From the NCBI RefSeq assembly GCF_003597395.2, contig NC_133771.1, forward strand, positions 133,754,312 through 133,818,311: DNA of 64,000 nt. The letters are read 5' to 3'. This document shows, one piece after another, positions 47,803-58,749 of this stretch (within the stretch, counting starts at the first letter, position 1; every line of letters starts with the position of its first letter). The position numbers and the translations under genes were made by a program. This DNA is from Chelonoidis abingdonii. Taxonomy: Eukaryota > Chordata > Testudines > Testudinidae. The notes under the pieces are model-generated. The model worked only from the letters and a program-made list of their open reading frames with translations, was not told where the DNA came from and did no database searches.

Positions 47803-50635
47803 AGGTGCAATTCTCTTTCTTCCCTTACACTCCCGATGTTTCATGGCCATTAGATCCGCACATCACCTTGCTGCATAAACACATTATATTACCATACACC
47901 AAGGCAAAAATGCCTGCATCATCTCAAGGAAACTGTAAGAGGCCAGTAATTTCTGAGATTCTAAACAGAATCATGGAACTATTACCCACTGGGTCTAGCT
48001 TGTACAGTACAAAATGAGCTGATAAACAGAGTATGAGTTTTCTTAGACACTTCATCCAGCCCCAATTGAGATGATCCTGGATCTCTCTGATGGTTTGCCC
48101 CAGAATGAAGCTATATTGTGTAGCATCACATTTATTTTTATGCTTAATTGCTTGAATGCAACAAAACTTTTCAGGTGTCTTCAAGCAGAATACATTTGTC
48201 CTGCTGTTTAATATGCTAGATACACCCATCTCAATATTCTACAAAAATGGAACGTTTCATTAATGACAGTAGCTATTTAACCTTTCCTTCCCTATTCTTA
48301 AACATTTCTTTATCTTTTTCATAGGTGATTATTAAATTGCAATATTTTCTTCATATTTTGACCGGCGCTAGTGAGGTAATTTTTTTTTCGTTTCAACTTT
48401 TACATCCCTTACTGAGCTTTTGAATCCTTGTGATCTAATCTATGCCACCTTCAGAGGGCTCCTCAAGAGGGAACCATATTCACCTGCATTGCTAGGTTGT
48501 GATAAGCCATTCAGCTTCATGCACATATGATGGGCCTGAGTGTCCAATGGTATCTATTGCCATAGCTGCAGACAGCTAGTCTGGTTTACCCCAGATGAAA
48601 ATCTGGTGTACGATGGTCCTTTGCAAATTATTTTAACAAAATAAAAAGTCATTAACATTAGCAGAAAGAATATGTATGTGTAATGGTGAATCCTCCTGAC
48701 CACCACAGGAGAGGAAAGCAATTAGACTCTGAATCAGAAAAGCACTTAACCACCAGCTTAACCCGTAAGCAAGGCTTGCAGTTAAGCATGGGTTTAAATG
48801 CTTTCCCGAATACAGATATTTTCCTGAACCAGGGTCTTGGTCATCTTCTTTATGTGTCAGACAAGTATTTTTTTACATTGTTATTTCCTGTGGATAATGG
48901 GGGACTTTTTAGGGGAAGACATTAAAAGGACTCAACAGAAATTAAAGTTTCTGCATTGGAAATTTTGGAGTAACTTGAGAATTTCAAATGCAATAAATAA
49001 CTGATGATACTTAGATACTCGTAGATTTGCAGACTTTAAGGCCAAAAAAGGCTATTACAATAACCTAATTTGACCTCTTGCAAAACACAGGCCATACATT
49101 TTTACGTAGTAGCTCCTGCACCAAGCACATAACTTGTCCATAAACAACAGGATATGTTTTAAACCTGACAGAGATGGGGGTTACTACTGAAAAATCTAAG
49201 ATAGGCAGAGACCAGTGATATTCATCTGAGATTCCTAAAGGAAATAAGGAGTGAAATGGCTGAGTTATTGAGAAAGCTCCATACTTGTAACCTATCTCTA
49301 AACGGAGCAACTATTCCTGGAGACACAATCCGGTGAGCTTCTGAGGAGTTAACAATTCTTTTAACTCTGATTTTCTTCAGAGAGAGTAGAAGATGCTCAG
49401 CATGTCACAGGATCAGGTCCATAGATTAGGATATCACCACTGAGATGCCTATTTTGTTTTTAATTTTTTTTTTTTAAGAGCCACAGGTGATCCTGGAAGT
49501 TACTGCCTGGTGACAGTCACCTTTGTACCAGGCAACTGTTTGAATCTAATTTAAGACAGAATGCAATTATATTTAGCTAAGTACAGTATAACCGTATAGG
49601 GTCAAATTCCAAGCAATGAGATATTGAACAAAGGAATACATACTTTCACTGTTCAAATGGATAAAGTTTATGCCTGAAAGTATCCCATTAGAATTTAGTA
49701 TTTATCAATCCAGAGATCACCCAGAAAATTTTAAATCAACACAGGAACCATATGAGTTTAATTTTGATATACAGAAATGTGATATATGGTAATATATACC
49801 ATTATATTATTGTTCTTATTATTATTACAGTTCTTTATAGGACTTTTGATTCACTTAGGAATGAATACTGTTTAATCTAATGTTTGTTTTTAGAAAGTGC
49901 ATTTCTGTGTTATTTAAGAAAAATTACATACACACCTTTTAGAGAGAGAGATAAAAACACCGTTTCTGTACAAGAAAATTCTGTCCCTATCACATTCTTT
50001 CTTAAGTTTATAGAACACTAGGGAAAAGTAACCCAGAGGACATGATTTACGTGGACTTTCAAAAGCTGCCAATAAAGTCCCACTATAAGAGGAAAAAAAC
50101 TACAAGGCAAGAAATAAAGTTGTGCTGTTGACCAATTTTTAATCTACAAAGTTTACCTGAGATAGAAAGAGAGTATTGTAGTGAACAGCTTATCCTCAGA
50201 AAGGAGCAAGGCAACCCTGTCCTTGGTGGCCAAGTATGTTTGCTGAATGGCCTTTTATTCTTATAAATGTTCATTTGGTTAAAAATTATTGATATTTTCC
50301 TATGACTAACTAGGATTGGTTGGCTTAGTTTCAGCCCATTTTATGCAATAAATAACTCAATGTGGATCAAAATATTAAGCTTAAAAAAATCTGTTGATTC
50401 AGTCTCATGTAACAATGATTAATTCAGGAGACTGCATCTTAAAGTTACAGTCTTTTCTTTCCCTACCCAAATGTGTTTTACACTGATTTAATGAGGAGTA
50501 AGTACCAGGGAGAGATGCATCTCTTTCACAGACATAGTGTAAGGACTTGGCAAGAACTAGAGACTGCATTTAGTTGTGTGTGGTGGCAAAAGTACCTCTA
50601 AACCCAATATTTCATTGCATATCAAAGAAAAAGAT
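47803..50635. other. No gene seen; minor repeat fragments
   Basis: 48725-48840 is a diverged member of the palindromic 'GCACTTAA' family. 49010-49100 is a diverged CR1 3' end (minus). The rest is unrecognised AT-rich DNA. Confidence 0.5.
49010..49100 (-). mobile_element. CR1 LINE 3' end fragment, diverged
   Basis: On plus, 'ctcgtagatttgcagacttt', 'aaggccaaaaaaggctatta' and later 'cttgcaaaacacaggcca' follow the CR1 inverted 3' end with many changes. Confidence 0.6.
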
Positions 50636-51469
50636 GAATACATTCATAAAGTTTAAGCCCAGAAAGGACCTTTAGATCGTCTAGTCTGACCTCATGCATA
50701 TCATAGACCATTACATTTCTCTCATTTACCCCTGTATTGAGCCCAGTAACTTGTAGTTTGCTAAAGCATATTTTTCAGAAAGGCATCCGGTCTTGAAGAC
50801 ACCAAGAGATTGAGAATTCCCACTTCCCTCATAGTTTGTTCCAAAGATTAATCACCCTCTGTTAAAAAATTGTACCTTATTTCTAACTGGAGTTTGTCTG
50901 GCTTCAGTTTCCAGCCATTAGTTCTTGTTATGCCTTTCTCTTGTTGTTGGCCCTTTAGTACCCTGTATTTTCTCCCCAAGATGGTACTTACACACTGTAA
51001 TCAAGTCACCCCTCAATCTTCTTTTTGATAAGCTAAACATATTGGGTTCCTTAAGTCTGTCACCTCAAGGCATTTTTCCCAGCCCCCAGATAATTTTTGT
51101 GGCTGTTTTCTGTAACCTCGCCAATTTTTCAATATCCTTTTTAAAATGTGGACACCAGAAATGGATGCAGTATTACAGTATCGGTCTCACCAGTATCATA
51201 TACAAAGGCAAAATCACCTCCCTACTCCTACTCATTTCTCCCCTGTTTACACATCCAAGGATTGCATTAGCCTTTTTGGCCACAGCATCCCACTAGGAGC
51301 TCGTGTTCAGGTGCATATCCACTATGACCTCTAGATCCTTTTGAGACTCCCTGCTTTAGGTGTGGCCTGCATTCCTTGCTCCTAGATGTATATACCTTTG
51401 CATATGACTGCATTAAAACATATTTTGTTTGAACGGGTCCAGCTTTCCAAGTGGTCCAGATCACTCTGT
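50636..51469 (-). mobile_element. CR1 LINE 3' region, first segment (interrupted by a MITE)
   Basis: Plus-strand text 'agcccagaaaggaccttta', 'ctggcttcagtttccagcca', 'aatgtggacaccagaaatgg' and 'gtggtccagatcactctgt' follows the common CR1 3' region in inverted orientation. It continues at 51773. The plus-strand frame 50925-51296 runs through this repeat and is not a gene. Confidence 0.85.
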
Positions 51470-51769
51470 GGCTACATCTACACTTGGAGCTGGAGGTTTG
51501 ATTCCTAGCTTGTGGTAGCGTGCTAAAAATAGTAGTGTAGCTGCAGTAACACAGGCAAGAGCGAGCGACAGTAGCGCCTAGGTGCCCCAGGAACAAAACC
51601 GCCCAGATCCCCATAGGAAAGTTGATTAGGCAGCTAACCTGTGCCACTACTCACTGCTGCCTATGCAACCACGGCTACAGTATGATATTTAGTGCACTAG
51701 TTTGATGAGAACTGGTGCGAGTATCTCTACTCGAGCTGGGAATCCCAGTGTCCAAGTGTAGACATAGCC
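51470..51769. mobile_element. 300-bp MITE inserted in CR1, 3-bp TGT duplication
   Basis: It begins GGCTACATCTACACTTGGA and ends TCCAAGTGTAGACATAGCC; 17 of 19 terminal bases pair. TGT flanks both sides (51467-51469 and 51770-51772). The CR1 text joins when the MITE and one TGT are removed. The 3-bp duplication and TCTACAC core suggest PIF/Harbinger. Confidence 0.88.
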
Positions 51770-51772
51770 TGT

Positions 51773-51905
51773 ATGCGATTTTACATTTTCATCCAGATCA
51801 TAGAAGAAAATATAGAATAGTGTTAGGCCTAGCATTGATCACTAAAGAACGCCACTAGAAACACCCCCCAATCAATGATGATTCCCCATTGACAACTACT
51901 TTTTG
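51773..51905 (-). mobile_element. CR1 LINE, second segment
   Basis: 'atgcgattttacattttcat' and 'gccactagaaacacccccc' continue the CR1 interrupted at 51469. Confidence 0.75.
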
Positions 51906-52279
51906 AGAAAACAATAAGCAGTGAAACTTCAGTAGGTGGAAACATTTAGCCACAAGGATTAAGTTGGGCTGGATGGCCCAGCCATAGCCAGGAGAGGAAT
52001 AGTCACTACATGGACTTGAAGGGGACTCGTTGTTGGTGAGAAGGCAATGACATTAGCAAAAAGGGAGTACAGTATTGACAATATCCACCCCATTCTGGGT
52101 GTTTTAATTTCCTGCTTCTTTCAGGATAGAGTGACAATTGTAATGGAGTCCTAATGCAGAGGTAGGGCAGAGGAGCATGCAGTAAGCATGTGTTTTGTCT
52201 ACATGGGAAGTTGTTAATAAATCATCTGAATTATTTTGCTGTGCATTGTGATTTGACTATCCTGTACACCATGTAACTT

Positions 52280-52950
52280 CCCTCTCCTCTTTCAAATCTC
52301 GCCTCAAAGCCTACTCCTTTCAACTACCTTTTCTTCACTCATCTCTCCCACCCCCCATTGTGTCATGTCACCTCAACTACAGTACATTTATCTTTTAATA
52401 AAGAAACTCACATACTAGGTTTTCAAAAGGAGGCTGGACACAACTAACCCTGTATCTTGGTAGCCTATATGACCCTTGCGGGCCCTTCTAATCATATGGT
52501 TCCACATTCAGTAAAAATGCAGGTGACTTCATTATCTTACAATGTTTATGCCTCCCTCCCATTCTTACATCCATGTCAATTGTCATCTTTTCCTTGACAC
52601 ATGATGTCTGATCTAATTGACACTGATCCTGCAAGGCACTGAGCAACTCCTGAGTTGAGGCATTCAGCCCCTCACAATACTGGGATATTAGACTTTAAGC
52701 CCTTTTGGGCAAAAACCATAGACCAGATACAGAGATAAAGTTAGAGGGAGTATGGGGTGATGTGACCTGTAGCCTCTTCCATCCCTTAGAATGATAGTTT
52801 CGAGCTTCCCTTGTATTCCCTTAGATCCACTGACCTGTTGTGTAACTTGCACCCCCCTATACAGCACATCTAAATTTTCCCCACTGTGTTTGTCTGTAAA
52901 GTTCCATGCACACTCCTGGCACTGCAGAAATAGTAATATTGTATGAAATC
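52280..52950 (+). mobile_element. L2-like LINE 3' end with possible insertion
   Basis: 'tcaaatctcgcctcaaagcc', 'ttagactttaagcccttttg' and 'ctgtaaagttccatgcacac' followed by 'gcagaaatagtaatattg' appear in the order seen in L2-type 3' ends. 52381-52520 looks like a different inserted fragment. Strongly diverged. Confidence 0.55.
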
Positions 52951-53635
52951 TTAGGTTTAGAAATCTTGCAATTTGTTAATCAGGGCACCCCCTCTCAGAC
53001 TTAGCTGTGTTTCTACTCTATGCCTATGTTTGGCTAGGCTTGCAACAGTCCCTGATTGGCAACTTCAGCCCATTTCACCTGGCTATTCACACTATTTCTG
53101 CCATCTATTGTTAAAAAAAACACTTCCTTCCCCCCACCCCATCTCCCTACAAGGAATCAGCACCATTATAAAAGTCTTTAAACAAAGCTGTGCAGACCAA
53201 AAATTGTTACAGCCATAATGATTGGTGAGGACAGAGAAGACCCTGTATGTCTCTGAGAGCACTTTAATACATGCTTTATGAGATATGCATAGCCAAAGGA
53301 AATTAGCAAAGGGAATGCCATTTTTCTGCACAAATAAATGATGATTTGACGGGGCTTAGGAACAGTGAAGTGTTGATCACCTATAAAGCATAGTCCATTC
53401 ACTTTGAATTATTACGCAGTGTCATTGTCTGGATTAGGTGAGCAAGAATGCAAGGCTGGCTGAACAGATTATTAGTCATGTTGGAAAAAATGCGGCTAAT
53501 AATTAATATTAACCGCACATTTTAGGAACTTTTTTCGCAATCCTCAGATTACTTGAGTTCCAGGAAGTTGAGCAACTTGTGGGCCTAGCATGATTCCTCC
53601 AAAAAGTGCCAGTGCACAACTAAAGTTTTAGCACT
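52951..53635. other. Unique-looking DNA with a TAATTA-centred inverted repeat
   Basis: No gene or repeat is recognised. 53487-53523 is an imperfect hairpin: AAAATGCGGCTAATA on the left and TATTAACCGCACATTTT on the right around ATTAA. TTAGTCA, an AP-1-like heptamer, precedes it at about 53472. It may be a non-coding regulatory element, but conservation cannot be judged from one sequence. Confidence 0.4.
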
Positions 53636-53639
53636 GAAA

Positions 53640-54465
53640 GTGGCAGTGTAGACACAGCTGAGGATGCCAGATTCAGGGCAAACTGCTGAAAAACAGGGCA
53701 GACTCTACCCAGACTGGTGGTTATTCTATTATTAGATTTACCAAGCCAATAACAAAAGTAAATTTCTGTCTCACCACACTGGTTAATAAGAAATAAAAAA
53801 TGCAGTCTCCTTAGCCATTCCAGCCCTTATTTCACCACCCAGACACTCGACTTTATGATGAGTGATTGTTGAAAATCAGTTTAATCAAATAAAGAGTTCG
53901 CCTGATCTCAAGAGATCAGCCACATAGCCAGGTCAATATATAACTCAGATCTTATCCAATGCATACTCTGCTGCCAGTCCTTTAGTAACTAAAATCTAAA
54001 GGTTTATTAATAAAGAAAAGAAGAAGAGAGATAACATAGTTCATAGATCATATACACTCAATAATGGAAATATTCTTTTCTCAGGTTTGTAACAGTGATG
54101 TTATAGCCTGCTGGCTTGCACAAACCAATTAGTTTCTTATATGGTCCATTGTGAAAGTGAAGTGTCCTTAATGGGCAATCAAGCTTGAATAATCCATTCA
54201 CACAGTGCTAGCGAGACTGGATTTAAAATATCTTGTGAGTGTTATTCTAGGAACAAACACAATAGTGATACAACTAGATAGCCAATATTCATAACTTCAG
54301 AAACAAAAATGATACAAGCATGTAAACAGGATAATCATGCTTAGCAAATCGTAACTTTTCCATTGACAACTTACATGACATACTTTGAAAAAGATCTCTT
54401 GCAGTTGTCTAACAGTGGCAATATCATTGATATAAATGGTACTATTTCAATCATGCAGCACCACA
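53640..54465 (-). mobile_element. LTR-retrotransposon-derived segment, putative
   Basis: The plus-strand text 'taactaaaatctaaaggttt' then 'attaataaagaaaagaagaa', and later 'aaaatgatacaagcatgtaa' and 'cataatcatgctt'-like phrases, are familiar from long turtle LTR elements in inverted orientation. No target duplication or TG...CA ends were located, so boundaries and class are uncertain. Confidence 0.4.
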
Positions 54466-55035
54466 CTGGTCTACACCTAAAAGTTAGATTGAGATAGTTA
54501 TGTCAGGGGTGTGAAAAAACACCCCCGAGTGCCATACCTATCTAGTCCCAGAGTAGACACAGCAATGTCAACAGGAGAATGCATCTGTCAACTTAGATAC
54601 CATCACTTGGGGAGGTAGTGGTCCTACACCAACAAAAATATCCCTTCCATCCGTATATGCTAAGACTACACAACAGGGTTATGACAGCCTAGCTACAGGA
54701 ATCTAGCTATACTGGTATATTCTCCATAGTGCAGACACACCCACAGAAAACAAAACTTACTACAGTCTACAGATTTAGACCTACACTCCAGAACTATGCC
54801 GGCATGAACCTGTAGTGTAGACACAGCCAACAGCAATGGAAGGTTTTCCCCATCAGTGTAGGAACACCACCTCTCTGAATGAAGTTTGCTTCCATAGATG
54901 TAGCTTTCTTTCATCGATATAGCTGCAGCTACACTGGGGTTTAGGTCAGCATAGCTGTGTCAGTCAGGGATGTGGTTTTTGCACACGCCTTACCACTGTA
55001 GCTATGTTGGTCTAACTTTTCTGTGTAGACCAAAT
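54466..55035. mobile_element. Cluster of PIF/Harbinger-like MITE fragments
   Basis: 'ctggtctacacctaaaagtt' at the left, 'agtgcagacacaccc' near 54731, 'gtagtgtagacacagcc' near 54812 and 'tctgtgtagaccaaat' at the right are repeated forms of the same termini, so two or three MITEs lie side by side or nested. The interior phrases 'gacctagctata'-like match 45069-45345. Confidence 0.6.
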
Positions 55036-56635
55036 CTAATTATGAGTAAAACAATGAATCTGACTCATCTATTTGCATTCTCCAAACTGAGACATTCAAA
55101 TAGCAAGCCACCAGCAGTAATGGTGCAAACAACTGTATTACACTGAGAAACAAGACTGATATGATACTTTTACTACAAGTAAACATATTCAGCTTTGTAG
55201 GATCTGTATTAGTGACAGTGACAGTGTTTTCTGGGGAAGAAGCGGTAGAAATAACCAAATGAGGCAATCCAAAAACCAGTGGGGGCTGACCTTACGTTCC
55301 TTCCCACATAACATGACAGAGTGGGAGATCATTATGTGCAATACAGCAGTTAGTGCAGAATTAAGTTGCCAAGCCAATAGACAAAGAGATGAATGTTTTC
55401 TTAGAACTGGACTCTTCTGGAGATTTCATACAGACAAGAACATTGTGAAATAGCATTCTCTGCCTACTTGTTCCAGTTCTCTGCTGCTATTATGTAAGTA
55501 CTATGTAATGATCACAACAGCTCGGAGATTAATGTTCAAACACCTCTGGAGGCTTTAACTTCTATTGCTTAGGTAGCAACAATAAAATTAAAAGTTTTAT
55601 ATTGAATTTGCTAAATGGCTATCGCAAGTCTGTAACAATCAAATAACGAAAACGCTGCCAACCACACAAATGTTTTTCTTAAATCTAGGCAGAGTGGTGA
55701 GGATTGTAATCCAGATTGAGACACCCTATTTGTTATATCAGGGGCACGGCTGCAGTCATATTTGTGTGGGAGAATTCCAAAACTTGCATCAATATAGCAG
55801 TAAAACATTTTTTTAGCATTAGATAAAAAAGAAATATTTTATTCATCCAAAGTAAAAAATAAATATATATGCAAGCTCTGTAGCATTTTGGATCAGACAT
55901 TTTCTCTACCATTGCATGCTGACAATCAGTATTGGTCTGACTCAAATGCTACAGAAGTGAGAGTCTTTCTATACCCTTCCATGGGCTTAAGGTAAGACGC
56001 CATCTCTCGTTTCCTGCATTCTGCTTTCTTTGTACATTTCTTTCTCCAGCCCTCCTCCTTACACTCTTTTTTACATGTTTTACATCCTATATGATCTTTC
56101 ATTCCTTTTCCTCCCCTCCCTCACCTCTAGGTGAATGTTTTCCTTCATCTTTCTATTCCTCTTTCCAAAGTTATGTTCCAAGAAGTAACTTGCTACAGAA
56201 CAGATCTGATCCCTGGGTGTGTTCCAAATCAGATTTGCTTACTTTACTAACAAATACATGTTTTATGACTCCAGTCAAGGCTATCTACAAGTGTTAGTGG
56301 CCCATAAGAGCAATGAAGCTATTTTCCAGCAGTAGCCGACTGAGAGATGACTAACTGAAAGGGTCCTTAAATAACTATTTTAAAAAGGATCAATCTCCCA
56401 CCAAAAGCACCATGGGGTTAAGAGAGGGGTGTGTTTGGTCTCCCTCTTCTGCTTCTCTAAAATAGGGTTAATACTTCCTCTCTCCTCTCCTCGCCCTCCT
56501 TGATCTCTCTTGTCTACCAGGTCCCCAACCCTGCAAACATTTACATGCATGTTTAAATTTACAAACAAAGCCATCCCATTGAATTAAACAAGTTTATTCC
56601 TGTGCATGAATGCAAGCACACCAAATTATTTTCAG
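55036..56635. other. No gene seen
   Basis: No repeat or reading frame of known type is recognised. 56035-56160 is pyrimidine-rich on plus. Confidence 0.5.
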
Positions 56636-56765
56636 GATTGGGCTCTTAGACTAAGTTCTTTGAGACAGGAACTCTCTCTTGCTATGTGATTGTACTCTGC
56701 ATATCACAATGGGGTCCCAGTCTCCGCTGAGGATTTCAGGTGCTACTATATTACAAGATAATTCA
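56636..56765 (+). mobile_element. MIR/L2-type repeat tail
   Basis: 'ttagactaagttctttgaga', 'caggaactctctcttgctat' and 'gtgattgtactctgcatatc' match the tail of the repeat at 1340-1480. Confidence 0.6.
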
Positions 56766-56875
56766 TCTTTTTTTTTTAAGGGAGAAAATTTCACCCCAGA
56801 ACAACACCTCTACAGTTTTGATTAGTGTATGGCATTTGGGATGATTATAATTTGAAAAGCACCAGAGAAATGCAA

Positions 56876-57955
56876 CACTTCTCAGGGCATCCAGGGCTGT
56901 GAGTCACCTTGTTACCACCTTGTGAGGAAGTCAAGCCTGTACTATCTGGGTGTGAGCTCCCTAGCACCACCAGCTTGCTCAACTACTCTCTCCTAGGCTA
57001 TGCCAGCCCTGGATTTGGCTTGCAGGTTGACAATAGACGCATCCCAGCCCTGGATCCCTTCAAAATATTCCCCCGTAGTATCCAGTCTCTGATCACCAGA
57101 TACTCACAGAAATCCCAGATCCTCTGTTCTCAAAGGAGCAACATATCACAGCTTACCAGTTTCACCTTAAACCCCCACTCCTGTATTATGCATAGCACTT
57201 GAGTTCAGCTATAAAAGGAAATTTACTTAAGAAAGGCTAGAGATTCAGATGCACTGAATTTAAGAGATATTTAAGAGATGGGAACAAATGGTTACATATA
57301 AAACAACATCATAACATGCATTTTTAAAGTTTAAATTTAAGCAACCAGTTATTCTCTTCTCTAAAGAAGTTTTCCTCACCCAAAGTTCTCTTCAGTATTT
57401 TCAACCAAGCCTGGTTGAGAACCCTTTTTCATGAAGCAAACTTGCTGTCAGTTTACTTCCAAGATGAAGGATGCCAGGGAGTCTTTTTACACCCTCAAAT
57501 ATAGCAGAACAGATCTTTGATGTTCACCTCCAGACAGGGCTCCATCCTCCCCTTCCCACCAGCTCTTTACCTCTTCCTGTTATTTTTCTTCCAAAGTCTC
57601 TTCCAGCTTTTCATTACCATTTGACTTATAATGTTAATAGACATACAATACACAATGGTCCCCCCAGAGATAAGTGTCTCCTATGCCAACTCCTCCCATC
57701 TGGAAGACTTTGTCTCAGGACATGCTATCTTTGGGTGACCTGTTTTTAATTATAGACTACAATGTGTAGTGTAGATATACATAACTCCTCACATATTCTC
57801 CATACATACATCTTGCCATGGTTATGATGACCAGCGTGATACAGGTTTTCATTAGAGATCTTATATGACATTCTTTTGGTGAACCCAGGGGATGTCTGTA
57901 CCCCTATATACTCCAGTGCCTTCTCTCAGTTGGAAAGTAGACGTTCCATAATAGT
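56876..57955 (-). mobile_element. LTR-retrotransposon-like segment between 65-bp direct repeats, putative
   Basis: A roughly 1.1-kb segment lies between two diverged direct repeats that begin TCTACAGTTTTGATT and end GAAAAGCACCA(C)AGA (56809-56875 and 57956-58024). Phrases such as 'catacatacatcttgccat' near 57805 recall the element at 53640-54465. The minus orientation and class are tentative. Plus-strand frames 56909-57202 and 57471-57749 show no known domain. Confidence 0.35.
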
Positions 57956-58045
57956 TCTACAGTTTTGATTTGTTTATGCAATTTTGGGCAATTATTGCTC
58001 TGAAAAGCACCACAGAACTATGAATTATCTTTCTTGGTTGATACT

Positions 58046-58744
58046 TGTGACGAACTGGGACTGTTCTTAATGTTTGCTCTGAATACTGTGTTGGTGCCTC
58101 AGTGTCCCCTATGCAGTTCTTAAGTATCTAGGTGGTGGGATAAGGGTGTGTGATTGCTACAGAGGAAGGGGCCAGTGCCCCTAAATGCCGGGCACTCTGT
58201 CTCCTAGCAACTGATGGCCTGGGCCCCTCCTCTGCAAAGGTGCCAACTGAAGGTGTTGGAGACAAAGGGATCAGGTGACCTCCTGGCCCGGGAAAGGAGC
58301 GGAGCAGAGAGGAGGGGCTGGAGGGGTTGGTTAGTCTGGAGCTACCTGGGGATAAGGAGTGAAGTGCAGACCTAGGGGTCTGGCTCACTTCCCCCCAGAA
58401 TGGACCCGGCCGAGGGGTCTGGTTCGCTGTACCTACAAGCTCTGTTTTAGACTCTGTTCCTGTCATCGAATAAACCTCTGTTTTGCTGGCTAAGAGTCAC
58501 GTCTGACTGCAAAGTGGGGGTGCAGAACCCTGTGGCTTCCCCAGGACCCCGCCTGGGTGGGCTCGCTGTGGGAAGCCCACGGAGGGGCAGAGGATGCTGA
58601 ATGCTCCAAGGAGAGACCCAGGAGGTGAAGACGTGTGAGCTTCTTGCCCTGAACAAGTCTGCTCCAAGGGAGAGGAGGCTCCCCAAAGTCCTGACTGGCT
58701 TTGTGGGGAGCAGTTCCAGAGCATCGCCCGGGGACTCCGTGACA
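58046..58744 (+). mobile_element. Solo LTR (699 bp) with 5-bp target duplication
   Basis: It begins TGTGACGAACTGGGAC and ends CTCCGTGACA (TG...CA). ATACT flanks both sides (58041-58045 and 58745-58749), a perfect 5-bp duplication. A polyadenylation signal in GAATAAACCTCTGTTTT (about 58467) fits plus orientation. It is much more GC-rich than its surroundings, which makes the long minus-strand frames 58128-58466 and 58447-58815. No internal retroviral genes are attached; ERV versus Gypsy is not decided. Confidence 0.88.
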
Positions 58745-58749
58745 ATACT

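Noticed and set aside
50925..51647. Frames of 123 (plus) and 126 (minus) codons
   Set aside because: They lie in the antisense of a CR1 3' region and in the MITE at 51470-51769.
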